From assembly GCA_023701385.1 (NCBI GenBank), contig JAMPXC010000011.1, positions 1 through 64,000 of the forward strand: a stretch of DNA of 64,000 bases. The letters are read 5' to 3'. A model generated the notes under the pieces. The model did no database searches and had not been told where the DNA came from. It saw only the letters and a list, made by a program, of their open reading frames with translations. Made by a program: the position numbers and the translations under genes. The stretch's first letter is position 1. Each line of letters begins with the position of its first letter. This DNA is from Pseudobdellovibrio sp. (GTDB taxonomy: Bacteria; Bdellovibrionota; Bdellovibrionia; Bdellovibrionales; Bdellovibrionaceae). This document shows, piece by piece, positions 53,285-62,507 of the stretch.

Positions 53285-53310
53285 ATTTGGTCCATCTTAA
53301 ACTTCTAGTT

Positions 53311-53838
53311 ATGAAAAAGTTTTTAGTTTTAGCGATTGCCCTTTTATCAACTCTTCCTGTTTCTGCCACTGAATATCTGCGCTCTTGTTATGATGATAAT
53401 TCAGACTACCTCCAAACCCTGGTAAATCTAAATAATTCTGAATGGATGATCACTTACACGGCTTTTGAAGACCGCAGCTGTGAAACACCGTATTTGCATT
53501 ACGAAGTGAAATACCAAACGCAGCAGTCAGCCAATAATATCGATATGATAGCCACTGAAGTTTCTTATACGGCTTTATCTGAGCTGGTAGGTGAAGTGTT
53601 AAATCAAATTAACTACTGCGGCTTTAATAACTGGAAAGCTTTCGAGAAAAAAGTTGTGACCGGCAAAGTTTGTGATGAATTTCAAACACCCAAGGCGAAC
53701 GAAGTTTTATACAGTATTTTTGAATTAAAAAATGACGGTACAGAGTTATTTCTAGGAATGCCTTCTGGTGACTTCAACGGTAAAAGCCCTGAACGCCGTC
53801 ATCAAAGTTTAGATCCTCTGGGATTTACCCTTCAATAA
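53311..53838 (+). CDS. Exported protein of unknown function, 175 aa
   Basis: Start ATG 53311 (MKKFLVLAIALL) gives a signal peptide ending PVSATEY. Mature part has about six cysteines (for example LRSCYD, DRSCET, NYCGFN, KVCDEF), so likely disulfide-bonded. No family recognised. Weak ribosome site. Confidence 0.6.
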   Translation: MKKFLVLAIALLSTLPVSATEYLRSCYDDNSDYLQTLVNLNNSEWMITYTAFEDRSCETPYLHYEVKYQTQQSANNIDMIATEVSYTALSELVGEVLNQINYCGFNNWKAFEKKVVTGKVCDEFQTPKANEVLYSIFELKNDGTELFLGMPSGDFNGKSPERRHQSLDPLGFTLQ

Positions 53839-53862
53839 CTTCAAACCAAATTTAAACGTAGT

Positions 53863-53910
53863 AAAAAAGGCCTGGCACCCATTTATAAAAAAAGGCCTGG
53901 CACCCATTTA
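53863..53910. repeat. Tandem 23-bp repeat at the cyclase stop codon
   Basis: Two copies of AAAAAAGGCCTGGCACCC (plus ATTTA) in direct order at 53863-53885 and 53887-53910. The second covers the stop codon of the adenylate cyclase. On the minus strand each is GGGTGCCAGGCC followed by six or seven T, which could help terminate transcription from the cyclase side although no hairpin forms. Confidence 0.7.
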
Positions 53911-55701
53911 ACTTAAAACTTTATATAATCTTAGTGGAAGTGTTTTACCTTTCACTTCGATGTCACCAGCTAAATCAAACTTAAATGGTGATTCAGTTTG
54001 TGCAACCGCCACTGAACCATCTGCTGTCACTTCTTGTGTTGTGACCGGTTGTGATAAACGGTTAAAGACTTCATCGCTGACTAATAAATCTACTTCAAAG
54101 TGCTTCGTTGAAGATTCGATACGCGAAGTCACGTTCACGGTATCACCGATCACGGTAAATTCCATACGTTCTTCTGAACCGATCGTTCCTGAAATCGCAG
54201 CACCAGCATGTAAGCCCATACCGATTTGAATTTCTGTTAAGCCACGTTCACGGCGTGAAGCATTTAAAGTAAATAAAGCTGAACGCATTTCTAAACACGC
54301 TTTTAAAGCGTTTTCTGTATCACGGTCGCTGCCTGCTGGTACGCCCCACACAGCCATGATCGCATCACCGATAAATTTATCTACGACGCCACCATGACGG
54401 TTAATGATTCCCACCATCACAGCGAAGTATTCATTTAACATCGATACAACTTCTTCTGGCGTATGACCTTCTGAGAATTTTGTAAAACCACGAATATCTG
54501 AGAAGAAAACGGTTACTTCTTTTCGCGTCCCGCCAACGCTGACTTCTTGTTGTAATAAGTTTTCGGTTACGCTTGATCCGTGGAACTTATTAAATAAGTT
54601 TTTCACTTTATCACGCTCTTTTAAACCTTCGGTCATGTGGTCAAAGGCCGCCGCCAAGTCACCCACTTCATCATGAGATTTAACTTTTTTACGGGCTGAA
54701 ATATTGAAATTTCCTTTAGGAATTTCTTTGATTAATTCAGCCAAGACCTCGATCGGTTTACTTAATGTTAATGAGAATAAGAATACCGCAAACAGTGCAA
54801 AACTTAGTACGATACCTGAAATAAAGATCGCTTTGCGTTGTACCTCTTGCGCTGGTTCGTTCACAATACTTAACGGAGTTTGTGCAAGTAACACTGTTCC
54901 CCAGAAGCTACTTTTTACGAAGGCACCGATATAGGCTTTGCCTTTTTCGTTTTTAAACGTTAATTGTTTTGAATTTGTAGCATCAGCTAGAGCTTTTTGA
55001 ACGAAGTTTTCGCCTTTGATATTCTTACCTTGGCGAAGTAATTCTTCATTTTGATGCGCTAATAAAAAACCATTACGGTCAATGAGGAAGAATTCACGTT
55101 CACTGTCATTGGAAAATAGACTTTGGATCATTTCAGAGTTAAATGCTGCGATCACGAATGTATTTACCTGGTTTTGCGCATCACGGCTGTACGGAAAGCC
55201 AATTGAAACCACGCGAACACTTGGGTTTACTTCAGCAAATTGCAGTTCAATATTTTTTTGCATAACCGACGAGATCGGAAATGGTTTTTTCTGACGAACC
55301 TGATCAACGAAGTCTGGCGTTAGTTTATTTTTAATTAAGAAGTCTTCTTGAACTTTTTTAACATAAAGCTGCGGTTTACCGTCGACAACTTGATAGATCT
55401 CAATACCCACTAAGTTTTTATCTTTAGGTAATTTGTATTGACCAAGGCCTTCAAAAGTTTCTTTTAATAAAATTTGTGACAAGTTTCTGGCTTTATCTAA
55501 TGAACCGTCTAAAATCGTTTCAACCTGTTTTCCGCGCAGTGAAGCCTCGGTAAAGTTCGAAAACTCTTCCCGTTGGGTCATAACCTTTCTGAAGAACTCA
55601 GAACTTTGTTTGGTGACCAAAACCATCGCGGTTAAGATAATGAAAGTCGTTACACCAATGATTTTAGCTGAAATCGGAATTCGCATATTTTTCAGTTTCA
55701 T
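53908..55701 (-). CDS. Membrane class III adenylate cyclase (HAMP)
   Basis: 597 aa. N-terminal TM (about residues 11-30), extracytoplasmic sensor domain with a PAS/Cache-like fold (about 31-285), second TM (about 290-312), HAMP linker, then the catalytic domain. VTVFFSDIRGFTKFSEG and VDKFIGDAIMAVWG carry the two metal Asp; the Lys before FIGD and the Thr in EFTVIGDTVN indicate ATP specificity, NVTSRIE the transition-state residues. It makes cAMP in response to an envelope signal. Overlaps the upstream barrel gene stop by four bases. Confidence 0.92.
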   Translation of the reverse strand: MKLKNMRIPISAKIIGVTTFIILTAMVLVTKQSSEFFRKVMTQREEFSNFTEASLRGKQVETILDGSLDKARNLSQILLKETFEGLGQYKLPKDKNLVGIEIYQVVDGKPQLYVKKVQEDFLIKNKLTPDFVDQVRQKKPFPISSVMQKNIELQFAEVNPSVRVVSIGFPYSRDAQNQVNTFVIAAFNSEMIQSLFSNDSEREFFLIDRNGFLLAHQNEELLRQGKNIKGENFVQKALADATNSKQLTFKNEKGKAYIGAFVKSSFWGTVLLAQTPLSIVNEPAQEVQRKAIFISGIVLSFALFAVFLFSLTLSKPIEVLAELIKEIPKGNFNISARKKVKSHDEVGDLAAAFDHMTEGLKERDKVKNLFNKFHGSSVTENLLQQEVSVGGTRKEVTVFFSDIRGFTKFSEGHTPEEVVSMLNEYFAVMVGIINRHGGVVDKFIGDAIMAVWGVPAGSDRDTENALKACLEMRSALFTLNASRRERGLTEIQIGMGLHAGAAISGTIGSEERMEFTVIGDTVNVTSRIESSTKHFEVDLLVSDEVFNRLSQPVTTQEVTADGSVAVAQTESPFKFDLAGDIEVKGKTLPLRLYKVLS

Positions 55702-57317
55702 AGTTGGTACTCCAGAAATAGATTTAAATAATGACCTTTAAGTGTAGCTGAGTTTTTATCGGCCGCAGGATTCGGAAATGTCGAAGTCGGTGCGGTTTTA
55801 TATTCCATCTTATCCGTGCGGTACGCGTAGCCGCCCAATGTCGTTAAGTTTTTACTCCAACGATAGCTAATTAAAAAACCAGCCTGCACAGATGTGCTTG
55901 GCACAAAGGCCTGACCATTCGTTGTTTTTTGTCCTGCGATTAACGGAAAGATATGAGCATTGGCTTGTAAACCTAATTTCGGTGTCATCGCATGCCAGTA
56001 TTCTACACCATAACGAAGACCTAAAGCGGCTATCGCTGACGTGTTTTTAACTGTGCCCGCAAAGTTCGTCGTCAAATCAGGAAGCTCTTTGTACACAACA
56101 CCGGCCGTTTGACGAAACTCACCGGCATCATTCGGTTTCATTTTAAAAAATGAATTTACTTCAAACATGTTGTACTTAATATCGCCAAAGCCATCGACTT
56201 TAAGCGTACTTGCTTCAGCGGCTAAGTAATAACCCCATGGGTTTTTCATTGTCACATAACCAACGCCAGCACGCAAAGTTCCACCGATGGCATTGTATGT
56301 CGTTTGTGTACCTGTTAAATCATAATTTAAATTTTGATATTCAACTGAGTTAACTAAATAGCTGGCAATACCAAACCAACCCGATAAACGTTCAATCGAT
56401 TCACGTAAACGTGCTAAGGCTTCAGCGCGCTCTGTACGATCACCTTCTTTGGCCGTAAATTTTAAAGAAACGGCTTCAGATGATGGGCGATAACTGGCAA
56501 TGGATTTTACCGTTACACGGTATGTTCCACCCGGATATTCTTTTTTAAATGGCATGGCTTCACCACGAAGCTCTTTACCTTCTTCAACCACATTAAATTT
56601 TTGCGATTTCGCATCCATTTTTTCTAATGTATAACTGTAAGCTTGCGCGAACTCTGGTTTGTTCCATTTAACTTCACGCACGAATAAACTTTCAGGCTGA
56701 ATAAGTTTTGGAGCCGCTAGCTTTTTACCACTCACCACGAATTCTACGACACGATCTTTTTCAGGGTTACTTGTTAAAACTTCATTGGCTGCACGAATCG
56801 TCGCCATAAATTTTGTTGCCACCGGAAGTTCCATCGTAGCTTTTTCATCGGTTAACTCGATTTGTTTACGGAATGTGGAGTCTAACCCTTGCACATCAAG
56901 GGTATATTTTTTTCCAGCAAAAACTTTTTTCCATTTGAATGTCACGTTTTGGACATCGTTGTTTGCAGAAGCAACAATAGAACCACTCGTTGGGTTCACA
57001 AATTCCGGAGAAGCTAAGAAAACTTTGAATTCTTGGTATTCCGACCACTCACCCGGAACACCCCGTTTATCACGGGCCCGGATTCGCATCTTAAAAAAGC
57101 CTGGCGATAAACGACCGGCCCAGATGGCTTCTTTGGTTTGAAATTTAAAAGTATTTTTTGTCGATTTAACTTCAAGGTCGTAAGATTTGGCATTTTCAAC
57201 ACCTTCCCACTCAAGCTCGACATTACTTTCTGCACTTAAGGCAAATTTTGGATAAAGCACAGCCGCAAAAAAGAAAAATGCTGCTAAAATCAGGTTGCGG
57301 TGTGTTTGTGTCATCAT
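55698..57317 (-). CDS. Exported protein with FN3-like repeats and C-terminal barrel
   Basis: 539 aa. Signal peptide (residues 1-28, ending KFALSAES). About three Fn3/Ig-like repeats (VELEWEGVENAKSYDLEVKS, VTFKWKKVFAGKKYTLDV), then a helical segment and a C-terminal beta-barrel with Gly/aromatic strands ending LNLFLEYQL. Likely an OM protein with a periplasmic or surface stalk. Four-base overlap with the cyclase implies co-translation; the pair may form a sensing unit. Confidence 0.75.
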   Translation of the reverse strand: MMTQTHRNLILAAFFFFAAVLYPKFALSAESNVELEWEGVENAKSYDLEVKSTKNTFKFQTKEAIWAGRLSPGFFKMRIRARDKRGVPGEWSEYQEFKVFLASPEFVNPTSGSIVASANNDVQNVTFKWKKVFAGKKYTLDVQGLDSTFRKQIELTDEKATMELPVATKFMATIRAANEVLTSNPEKDRVVEFVVSGKKLAAPKLIQPESLFVREVKWNKPEFAQAYSYTLEKMDAKSQKFNVVEEGKELRGEAMPFKKEYPGGTYRVTVKSIASYRPSSEAVSLKFTAKEGDRTERAEALARLRESIERLSGWFGIASYLVNSVEYQNLNYDLTGTQTTYNAIGGTLRAGVGYVTMKNPWGYYLAAEASTLKVDGFGDIKYNMFEVNSFFKMKPNDAGEFRQTAGVVYKELPDLTTNFAGTVKNTSAIAALGLRYGVEYWHAMTPKLGLQANAHIFPLIAGQKTTNGQAFVPSTSVQAGFLISYRWSKNLTTLGGYAYRTDKMEYKTAPTSTFPNPAADKNSATLKGHYLNLFLEYQL

Positions 57318-57325
57318 GTTGCTAA

Positions 57326-59113
57326 TTATTTCACTTTTAACTTCTTAATTTTTGGAGCCCCTAAGCTACTAATTTCTGGTACATCTATTGTACGAACGGC
57401 CACGTGGCCTGTTCTACCTAACATATCAACGCCGGCTAATTCTAAACGATATTTTCCTGGCATTAAAGAAGAGAAGTTCATCGAATCAGTTTGCGCTGAT
57501 TCAAGTAAACGCCCTTCAACTTGTTGGCCCATTTCATCAAGCACGCGGATTTTATATTTATAAGCTCCGTTAGCTAAATTCCATTTAACAGTTAAATCGC
57601 CATCACGGTTCGCTTTAAGAATTTCTTCACCTAAAATCACCGGCGCTTTAACCATGTCTAATTCTTTAATTTCAAAAAATCTTTTTTGTGAGTTCGCGAT
57701 TACGTTTTCACCTTGGTCTACACCTTGGATACTGGCGATATAACGGCCCGGTTTAAAAACTTTGGCTTTGGTCGCTAAATCACGACTACGCACTTCTTGC
57801 GCTGGCGCATACGGATCATCGCTGTTTTGTAATTTAATACGGAATTCAGCCACTTTTTTACCTAATGAGGTAGCCCACGTCATCGCAAGCTCAGGCTGCT
57901 CGATAAAAAATTGCTTTTCAGCATCGTTACCCCAAGTGATTAAGTTCACCCCGATTGTCGAAGGATCGATCTTACGATTTAAACTGATCGTAAATTTTTC
58001 GATTTTGCCTGAGACAGGTTTTGTTTCGCCATCAAATAAAGCTGACATACGTGTATAGTATTCGCCTGGCGAAAGCTCAAATTCAAAACCAGCTTTTTTA
58101 TCCATAGCTTGGTTGATTACTTTTTTCTGCAAACTGCTGTCAACAGCTACTTCGATTAAATATTTAGTAACAAATTCACCTTCAGTCCAATCGAATAACA
58201 TTTTATACTTCGGATTAGCTGATTGATTCACGATTTGAATAAATTGATTTGCCGTAGGACTTACGAAAACCGGAAATTTACGTTCGTTGATTTTTAAACG
58301 TTGTAATTTTGATTCACCCACCACTTGGCCCGTGGCTGGGTTTGTAAAATACAATTTATAGAAATAGAAACCACTTGGTAATTTTAAAGCAAACTGAAAA
58401 TTATCTGTTTCAAAAGTTTGGTTTAAGTTACTTCTTTCAGTACCAATCGCAATTTTAGTTTTAAAACCAGCAGGCACGCCTGACCATGACATATCAACTT
58501 CAGGTTTATTTTCATCAATCAGCACACTTTTGTCTTTGGCTGGTTGAACCATTTTAAATCCCGCTAAACGGTTGTCGTTCATGATGGCGAAGAATGGGTT
58601 TCCACCAGCGCCTGAATCATCACTTTGGATTTCTAAGCCACCAGTGCCTGATTTAGAAAGTGTTGCAGCCCCTTTTAAAGCAACAGTCTTACCATTTTGG
58701 ATAAGGTTGAAACCACCGGCACCCTCTTTGTCGGCAATAACGGAAGCTCCCCCTTCCATAAGATCAAGGGAGAATTCTTTATTTGCACTTTGTAAGATCA
58801 TCACGATTGATTCTGGTTCGATATCAATCGAGCGGCTACCATCTAAGAATTGAATTTTAACTTCGGAGCCCTTAGCGGTACGAATCGCTTCGCCAGAATA
58901 AACCACTTCACCGTTGGTGATTGACTGCCAGACTTGGCGTTTAGCAGGTCTGCGGTCAACTTCTTCTTTAATTTTTTTTACGACAGCAATAGGTTGTTGA
59001 TTTGTAACGTTTCTATTTTCTGGTGCAGAAAAATAATACCACGCTAAGACTAAGCCGAAGCTTGTCCCCGATATCATCCCTGCCATTATAAAACGTCGCA
59101 TTTGTTCGTTCAC
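57326..59113 (-). CDS. FecR-domain membrane protein with Fn3-like repeats
   Basis: 595 aa. I choose GTG 59113, which has AGGGA six bases upstream, over a TTG at 59158. One TM near the N terminus (MAGMISGTSFGLVLAWYYF). A FecR-like domain at about residues 60-150 (NGEVVYSGEAIRTAKGSEVKI, FLDGSRSIDIEPES), then several Fn3-like repeats. FecR domains often sit in OM signalling or structural proteins in Bdellovibrio. First gene of the three-gene operon with the barrel and cyclase. Confidence 0.75.
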   Translation of the reverse strand: MNEQMRRFIMAGMISGTSFGLVLAWYYFSAPENRNVTNQQPIAVVKKIKEEVDRRPAKRQVWQSITNGEVVYSGEAIRTAKGSEVKIQFLDGSRSIDIEPESIVMILQSANKEFSLDLMEGGASVIADKEGAGGFNLIQNGKTVALKGAATLSKSGTGGLEIQSDDSGAGGNPFFAIMNDNRLAGFKMVQPAKDKSVLIDENKPEVDMSWSGVPAGFKTKIAIGTERSNLNQTFETDNFQFALKLPSGFYFYKLYFTNPATGQVVGESKLQRLKINERKFPVFVSPTANQFIQIVNQSANPKYKMLFDWTEGEFVTKYLIEVAVDSSLQKKVINQAMDKKAGFEFELSPGEYYTRMSALFDGETKPVSGKIEKFTISLNRKIDPSTIGVNLITWGNDAEKQFFIEQPELAMTWATSLGKKVAEFRIKLQNSDDPYAPAQEVRSRDLATKAKVFKPGRYIASIQGVDQGENVIANSQKRFFEIKELDMVKAPVILGEEILKANRDGDLTVKWNLANGAYKYKIRVLDEMGQQVEGRLLESAQTDSMNFSSLMPGKYRLELAGVDMLGRTGHVAVRTIDVPEISSLGAPKIKKLKVK

Positions 59114-59235
59114 AACATCCCTATTTATTCCGTTAAATAAATTCTTTAATTTTCTCAATATGATATCGGCTGGAATCTAAATGTTTTGAATTGGGTCAAC
59201 GTCTAGAATAATCAGTCTAGATCTGACTAAAGTGT

Positions 59236-59263
59236 TAAACATTTAGACCTTTTATCCCGATGA
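59236..59263 (+). promoter_or_regulatory. FliA-like promoter candidate before first fibre gene
   Basis: TAAACATT-N12-CCCGATGA. The same element with the same spacing, TAAACATT-N12-TCCGATAA, precedes the second fibre gene at 62453-62480. The -10-like box overlaps the first ATG, so the transcript would start near the second ATG (59272). Confidence 0.45.
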
Positions 59264-61818
59264 ATGTATTGATGATTTCACGTTTCAGGACCGCTTATTT
59301 TGCAAAACAATTTGCGACAGTTTTTCTGTCGTTATTACTCTGTCAACCAGCGTGGTCGCAATCTACACAAAATCAGATGATGTCATTTGAAGGTACACTG
59401 ACTGATACGGGCGGAAACGCCGTCGATCTACAGGGCCAACAGCTTTATTTTTATATTACAGCGAACGATTCATTCGGAAAAAAATGTGTGCTTTTTGCGG
59501 AGACGTCTTCAAGTGCTGGCTCTGCTGACGGAAGTATTTTACATCAGTTCGGAAATGGTTCTGCCGTTACCTCTCCGGTTTCTTATAACAACATTCTTTC
59601 AGCTTCGGTTTTCAGCGGTATTGCTAACGGTAAGTTAGCGGATGGCACTGGCACGGCCTGCTCGGTTGCCGTTAATGCCACCCGCTTTGCCGATGTTTAT
59701 TCAATGCTTTTAAATGTCACAGCAACTGTCACTCTTGGTTCTGTGCCCTACTCTCAATATGCAGCGAATGCCGCCTTACTCAATGGAAAATCAGATGCTG
59801 ATTTTCTTTTAGCTTCAAGTGTCAGTGGCGGTACCATAGGCCAAGTGTTAAGTCGCAGTGGATCTGGTTTTTCTTGGGTGAATTTACCGGCGGCCGCAGG
59901 TGGAGTTTCTTCAATTGATTTAGGTTCTGCCTCAGCTACGGGAATTTTAGCTTCGGCGCGTTTGCCATCTTACACTGGCGATGTTTTTTCAGCTTCCGGT
60001 TCGACAACAATGACCGTGACCCGTCTTCAAGGAACTTTACTTTCTTTGGTGGCACCCGTCTCGGGCCAAGCTTTAGTTTTTAACGGCACTTCATGGATAC
60101 CGACAAGTGTTCCTACGCCACTTATTCCCGCTTTAAATTTAAGTGATGTCGCAAGCGCGGGCGTAGCCCGAGCTAATTTAGGTTTAGGAGCTTTAGCTAC
60201 GCAAAATTCAGTGAATCTTTCAACGCAAGCTACAGGCATGTTACAGGAGTTTAATCTTCCAGCCTTTAATGGCGACATTGTTTCGAATGCTGGTGATGAC
60301 ACCCTGAAAGTTGTGGCTATTCAAAACAAACCGGTAGCTGCAACATCTCCGGCTTCGGGACAAATTATGAGTTACAACGGAAGCCAATGGGCGCCAACTA
60401 CCGCAAACTTCGTTCGCAGTGGTGGTGATGTTCTTTCTGGTTTTTATACTGTCGATGGTGGGTTAAACGTTGTTTCAACAACAGCAACAAATGCTGATGT
60501 AATTCCGTTATTTGCAATTCGTCGTCAAACATCAAATGCAGGTAATGGCGCCGATAACTTTGGATCGATGTTTTTATTTGATGCTGAAAATGCATCAGGA
60601 ACTATGGTTAACCAAGCCGGTATTATTTCGCGCTGGATAGCCGCTTCAGGTGAACAAAGCCAACTCGAATTTCAAACAAAATCTAACCCGGGCAATATGG
60701 CCACACGCATGACGATTACCGGAACTGGTAAGGTAGGTATCGGTACAAATTCACCGAATGCAATGCTTGATGTACAAGGTACAATTAAGCTTGGAACAAA
60801 TGGCGCAGCCACAAGCTGTAGTGGAATTGAGCTAGGCGTGCTTCGTTATAACAACAATAATAATCATCTGGAAACGTGCAATGGAACCATCTGGCACCCT
60901 GTGGGGTTTTGGACAAAAGATGGAAATAACGGTCTTTACAACACTTCAAACATTGCGATCGGTACATCAATTCCAGATCCATCGTACCGTTTATTAATTG
61001 AATCAACGGCAAGTCATTTAGCTTATTTAAGACAAGATAGTACAAATCATGACGGCTTATTAATTGAAACCAATGGTAATAATCCGGGTAATTTCGGCCT
61101 TTCGGTCAATGGAATAAATGGCGTAAACTTCATCGTTAAAAATGACCGTCGTGTCGGTGTGAACGTATTTTTACCACAAGCTAACTTTCATGTTTCAGGT
61201 ACTACAATTCTTGGCGGCAATACGGGAGTAGATGGAAGTATCGCCGTGAGTGGTGTGATCCAGTTACGAAGCCCTGCTGCTTTACCGATTGGGTGCACAA
61301 CAGCTGAAGAAGGCGCGCAACGTTACAATAATGTTGTGAAAGCCATGGAATATTGTAACGGTACAAGATGGCTGGGCGTAAATGGTCTTACCTCTTGTGA
61401 TTCAGGTTATACGATGGTTGGCACTGCTGGTACGCCTTCGGCATTTTGCATGAGTACAAATGTTAATACCCCGCAAACAGTGACCAATGCCAGCAATATG
61501 TGTCGTAACGCCGTAATTAGTACAGGTACGAAAGCCCGCTTGTGTACGACTGTGCAGCTAGATTTAGCCTGCGAAAATTATAATAACGTTACTCCAACTT
61601 TTATAAATTTAAACAATAGTATTTACCACTGGACTTCAAACTCTATCCCGGTCGGTGGCACGTCGAACTATCCGAAAAATATTTATGTTTCTTATTCTTC
61701 AAGCAATGGATCGACTTGCCATATAGAACCTAATACCGGTGCTGCACCTTACAATGGCCGTGTTACTGACGCCGATTACATTAACAATTCCAAAAACTAT
61801 CGCTGCTGTTATGAATAG
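59260..61818 (+). CDS. Tail-fibre-like surface adhesin (MAT-type), 852 aa
   Basis: Signal peptide (to about AWSQSTQNQ). N-terminal head with SFEGTLTDTGGN. Then repeated fibre units of the form LPxxxGDVxSxxGxxTxxV and GQxLxYNGxxWxP. A tail-fibre shaft motif (KVGIGTNSPNAMLDVQGTIKLG) near the middle. The C-terminal ~110 residues are Cys-rich (SCDSGY, AFCMS, NMCRNA, RLCTT, ACEN, CHIE, RCCYE), probably a disulfide-stabilised tip domain. This matches the layout of the trimeric phage-tail-like fibres (MAT proteins) that Bdellovibrio uses to recognise prey. The first ATG is 59260; ATG 59272 is a possible alternative given the promoter candidate. Confidence 0.82.
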   Translation: MNVLMISRFRTAYFAKQFATVFLSLLLCQPAWSQSTQNQMMSFEGTLTDTGGNAVDLQGQQLYFYITANDSFGKKCVLFAETSSSAGSADGSILHQFGNGSAVTSPVSYNNILSASVFSGIANGKLADGTGTACSVAVNATRFADVYSMLLNVTATVTLGSVPYSQYAANAALLNGKSDADFLLASSVSGGTIGQVLSRSGSGFSWVNLPAAAGGVSSIDLGSASATGILASARLPSYTGDVFSASGSTTMTVTRLQGTLLSLVAPVSGQALVFNGTSWIPTSVPTPLIPALNLSDVASAGVARANLGLGALATQNSVNLSTQATGMLQEFNLPAFNGDIVSNAGDDTLKVVAIQNKPVAATSPASGQIMSYNGSQWAPTTANFVRSGGDVLSGFYTVDGGLNVVSTTATNADVIPLFAIRRQTSNAGNGADNFGSMFLFDAENASGTMVNQAGIISRWIAASGEQSQLEFQTKSNPGNMATRMTITGTGKVGIGTNSPNAMLDVQGTIKLGTNGAATSCSGIELGVLRYNNNNNHLETCNGTIWHPVGFWTKDGNNGLYNTSNIAIGTSIPDPSYRLLIESTASHLAYLRQDSTNHDGLLIETNGNNPGNFGLSVNGINGVNFIVKNDRRVGVNVFLPQANFHVSGTTILGGNTGVDGSIAVSGVIQLRSPAALPIGCTTAEEGAQRYNNVVKAMEYCNGTRWLGVNGLTSCDSGYTMVGTAGTPSAFCMSTNVNTPQTVTNASNMCRNAVISTGTKARLCTTVQLDLACENYNNVTPTFINLNNSIYHWTSNSIPVGGTSNYPKNIYVSYSSSNGSTCHIEPNTGAAPYNGRVTDADYINNSKNYRCCYE

Positions 61819-61825
61819 GTAAAAT

Positions 61826-62407
61826 ATGAATTATTTAAAGTTAACTAACGTTTTATTCTTTACAAGTTTACTCAGTTTGATGTCATGTCAACCCGGAGCC
61901 CCTGTTGTGACCGTGCTTGGTGAAGTGGGTGGTTTTGAAATCAGCGAAAGCACACAAATTCTAAAAAGCAAAACCAGCAAATCGATTTTTTATATTTCTG
62001 GAAAATGTCAGGGTTCAATTAAAGATATTCACGTAAGTTTTGATAGTGGGTCAAACTACACGCCATTAAGCCAATTTGCTGAAAGCTATACGCTGGATTG
62101 CAGTGGCTCTGGAACTTATTCTTATAAAATTAATCCAAACAACACAGTCGCCTTTGATATTCCGGTAGAGGCTTCATACCGCGATTTTAAATTACGTGGA
62201 ATCAGTGATTTCGGCAACACGCTTGTGTTAAATCTTCGTCGTATGGTGACTAATAGTAGTGATTTACAAATTACCGCCGGAAGTGTTGCCGCCAATGCCA
62301 CAACGGCTTCGGGCACACCTGTCATTTTACGTGCGCGCGTTATATCTTCAGCCGGCACAACAACTGGACCAGGCTTTAAATTTAAAGGTGCTATTCGTAT
62401 CAAATAA
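61826..62407 (+). CDS. Lipoprotein between the two fibre genes, 193 aa
   Basis: Lipobox LSLMSC-QPG at residue 21. Rest is an all-beta, Ser/Gly/Thr-rich domain resembling the Fn3/Ig fold, with two Cys in CQGSIKDIHV and DCSGSG. Lies 7 bases after the first fibre gene, likely co-transcribed. It may serve as an OM anchor or chaperone for the fibre (inference). Confidence 0.7.
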   Translation: MNYLKLTNVLFFTSLLSLMSCQPGAPVVTVLGEVGGFEISESTQILKSKTSKSIFYISGKCQGSIKDIHVSFDSGSNYTPLSQFAESYTLDCSGSGTYSYKINPNNTVAFDIPVEASYRDFKLRGISDFGNTLVLNLRRMVTNSSDLQITAGSVAANATTASGTPVILRARVISSAGTTTGPGFKFKGAIRIK

Positions 62408-62452
62408 GAGCGACGTTCTCTCATTCTGAAACAAAAAACTCCACCAAACTGT

Positions 62453-62480
62453 TAAACATTTATTCGGGTAAATCCGATAA
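62453..62480 (+). promoter_or_regulatory. FliA-like promoter candidate before second fibre gene
   Basis: GTTAAACATTTATTCGGGTA then AATCCGATAA: TAAACATT-N12-TCCGATAA. It shares 11 of 13 bases of the upstream box with the first fibre gene (TGTTAAACATTTA). Distance to the ATG (62508) is about 28 bases. Confidence 0.5.
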
Positions 62481-62507
62481 ATACTATGAATGAATCTAAG
62501 TACGGGG

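Noticed and set aside
60027-61045. Minus-strand frames inside the first fibre gene
   Set aside because: Shadows of the repetitive fibre coding sequence.
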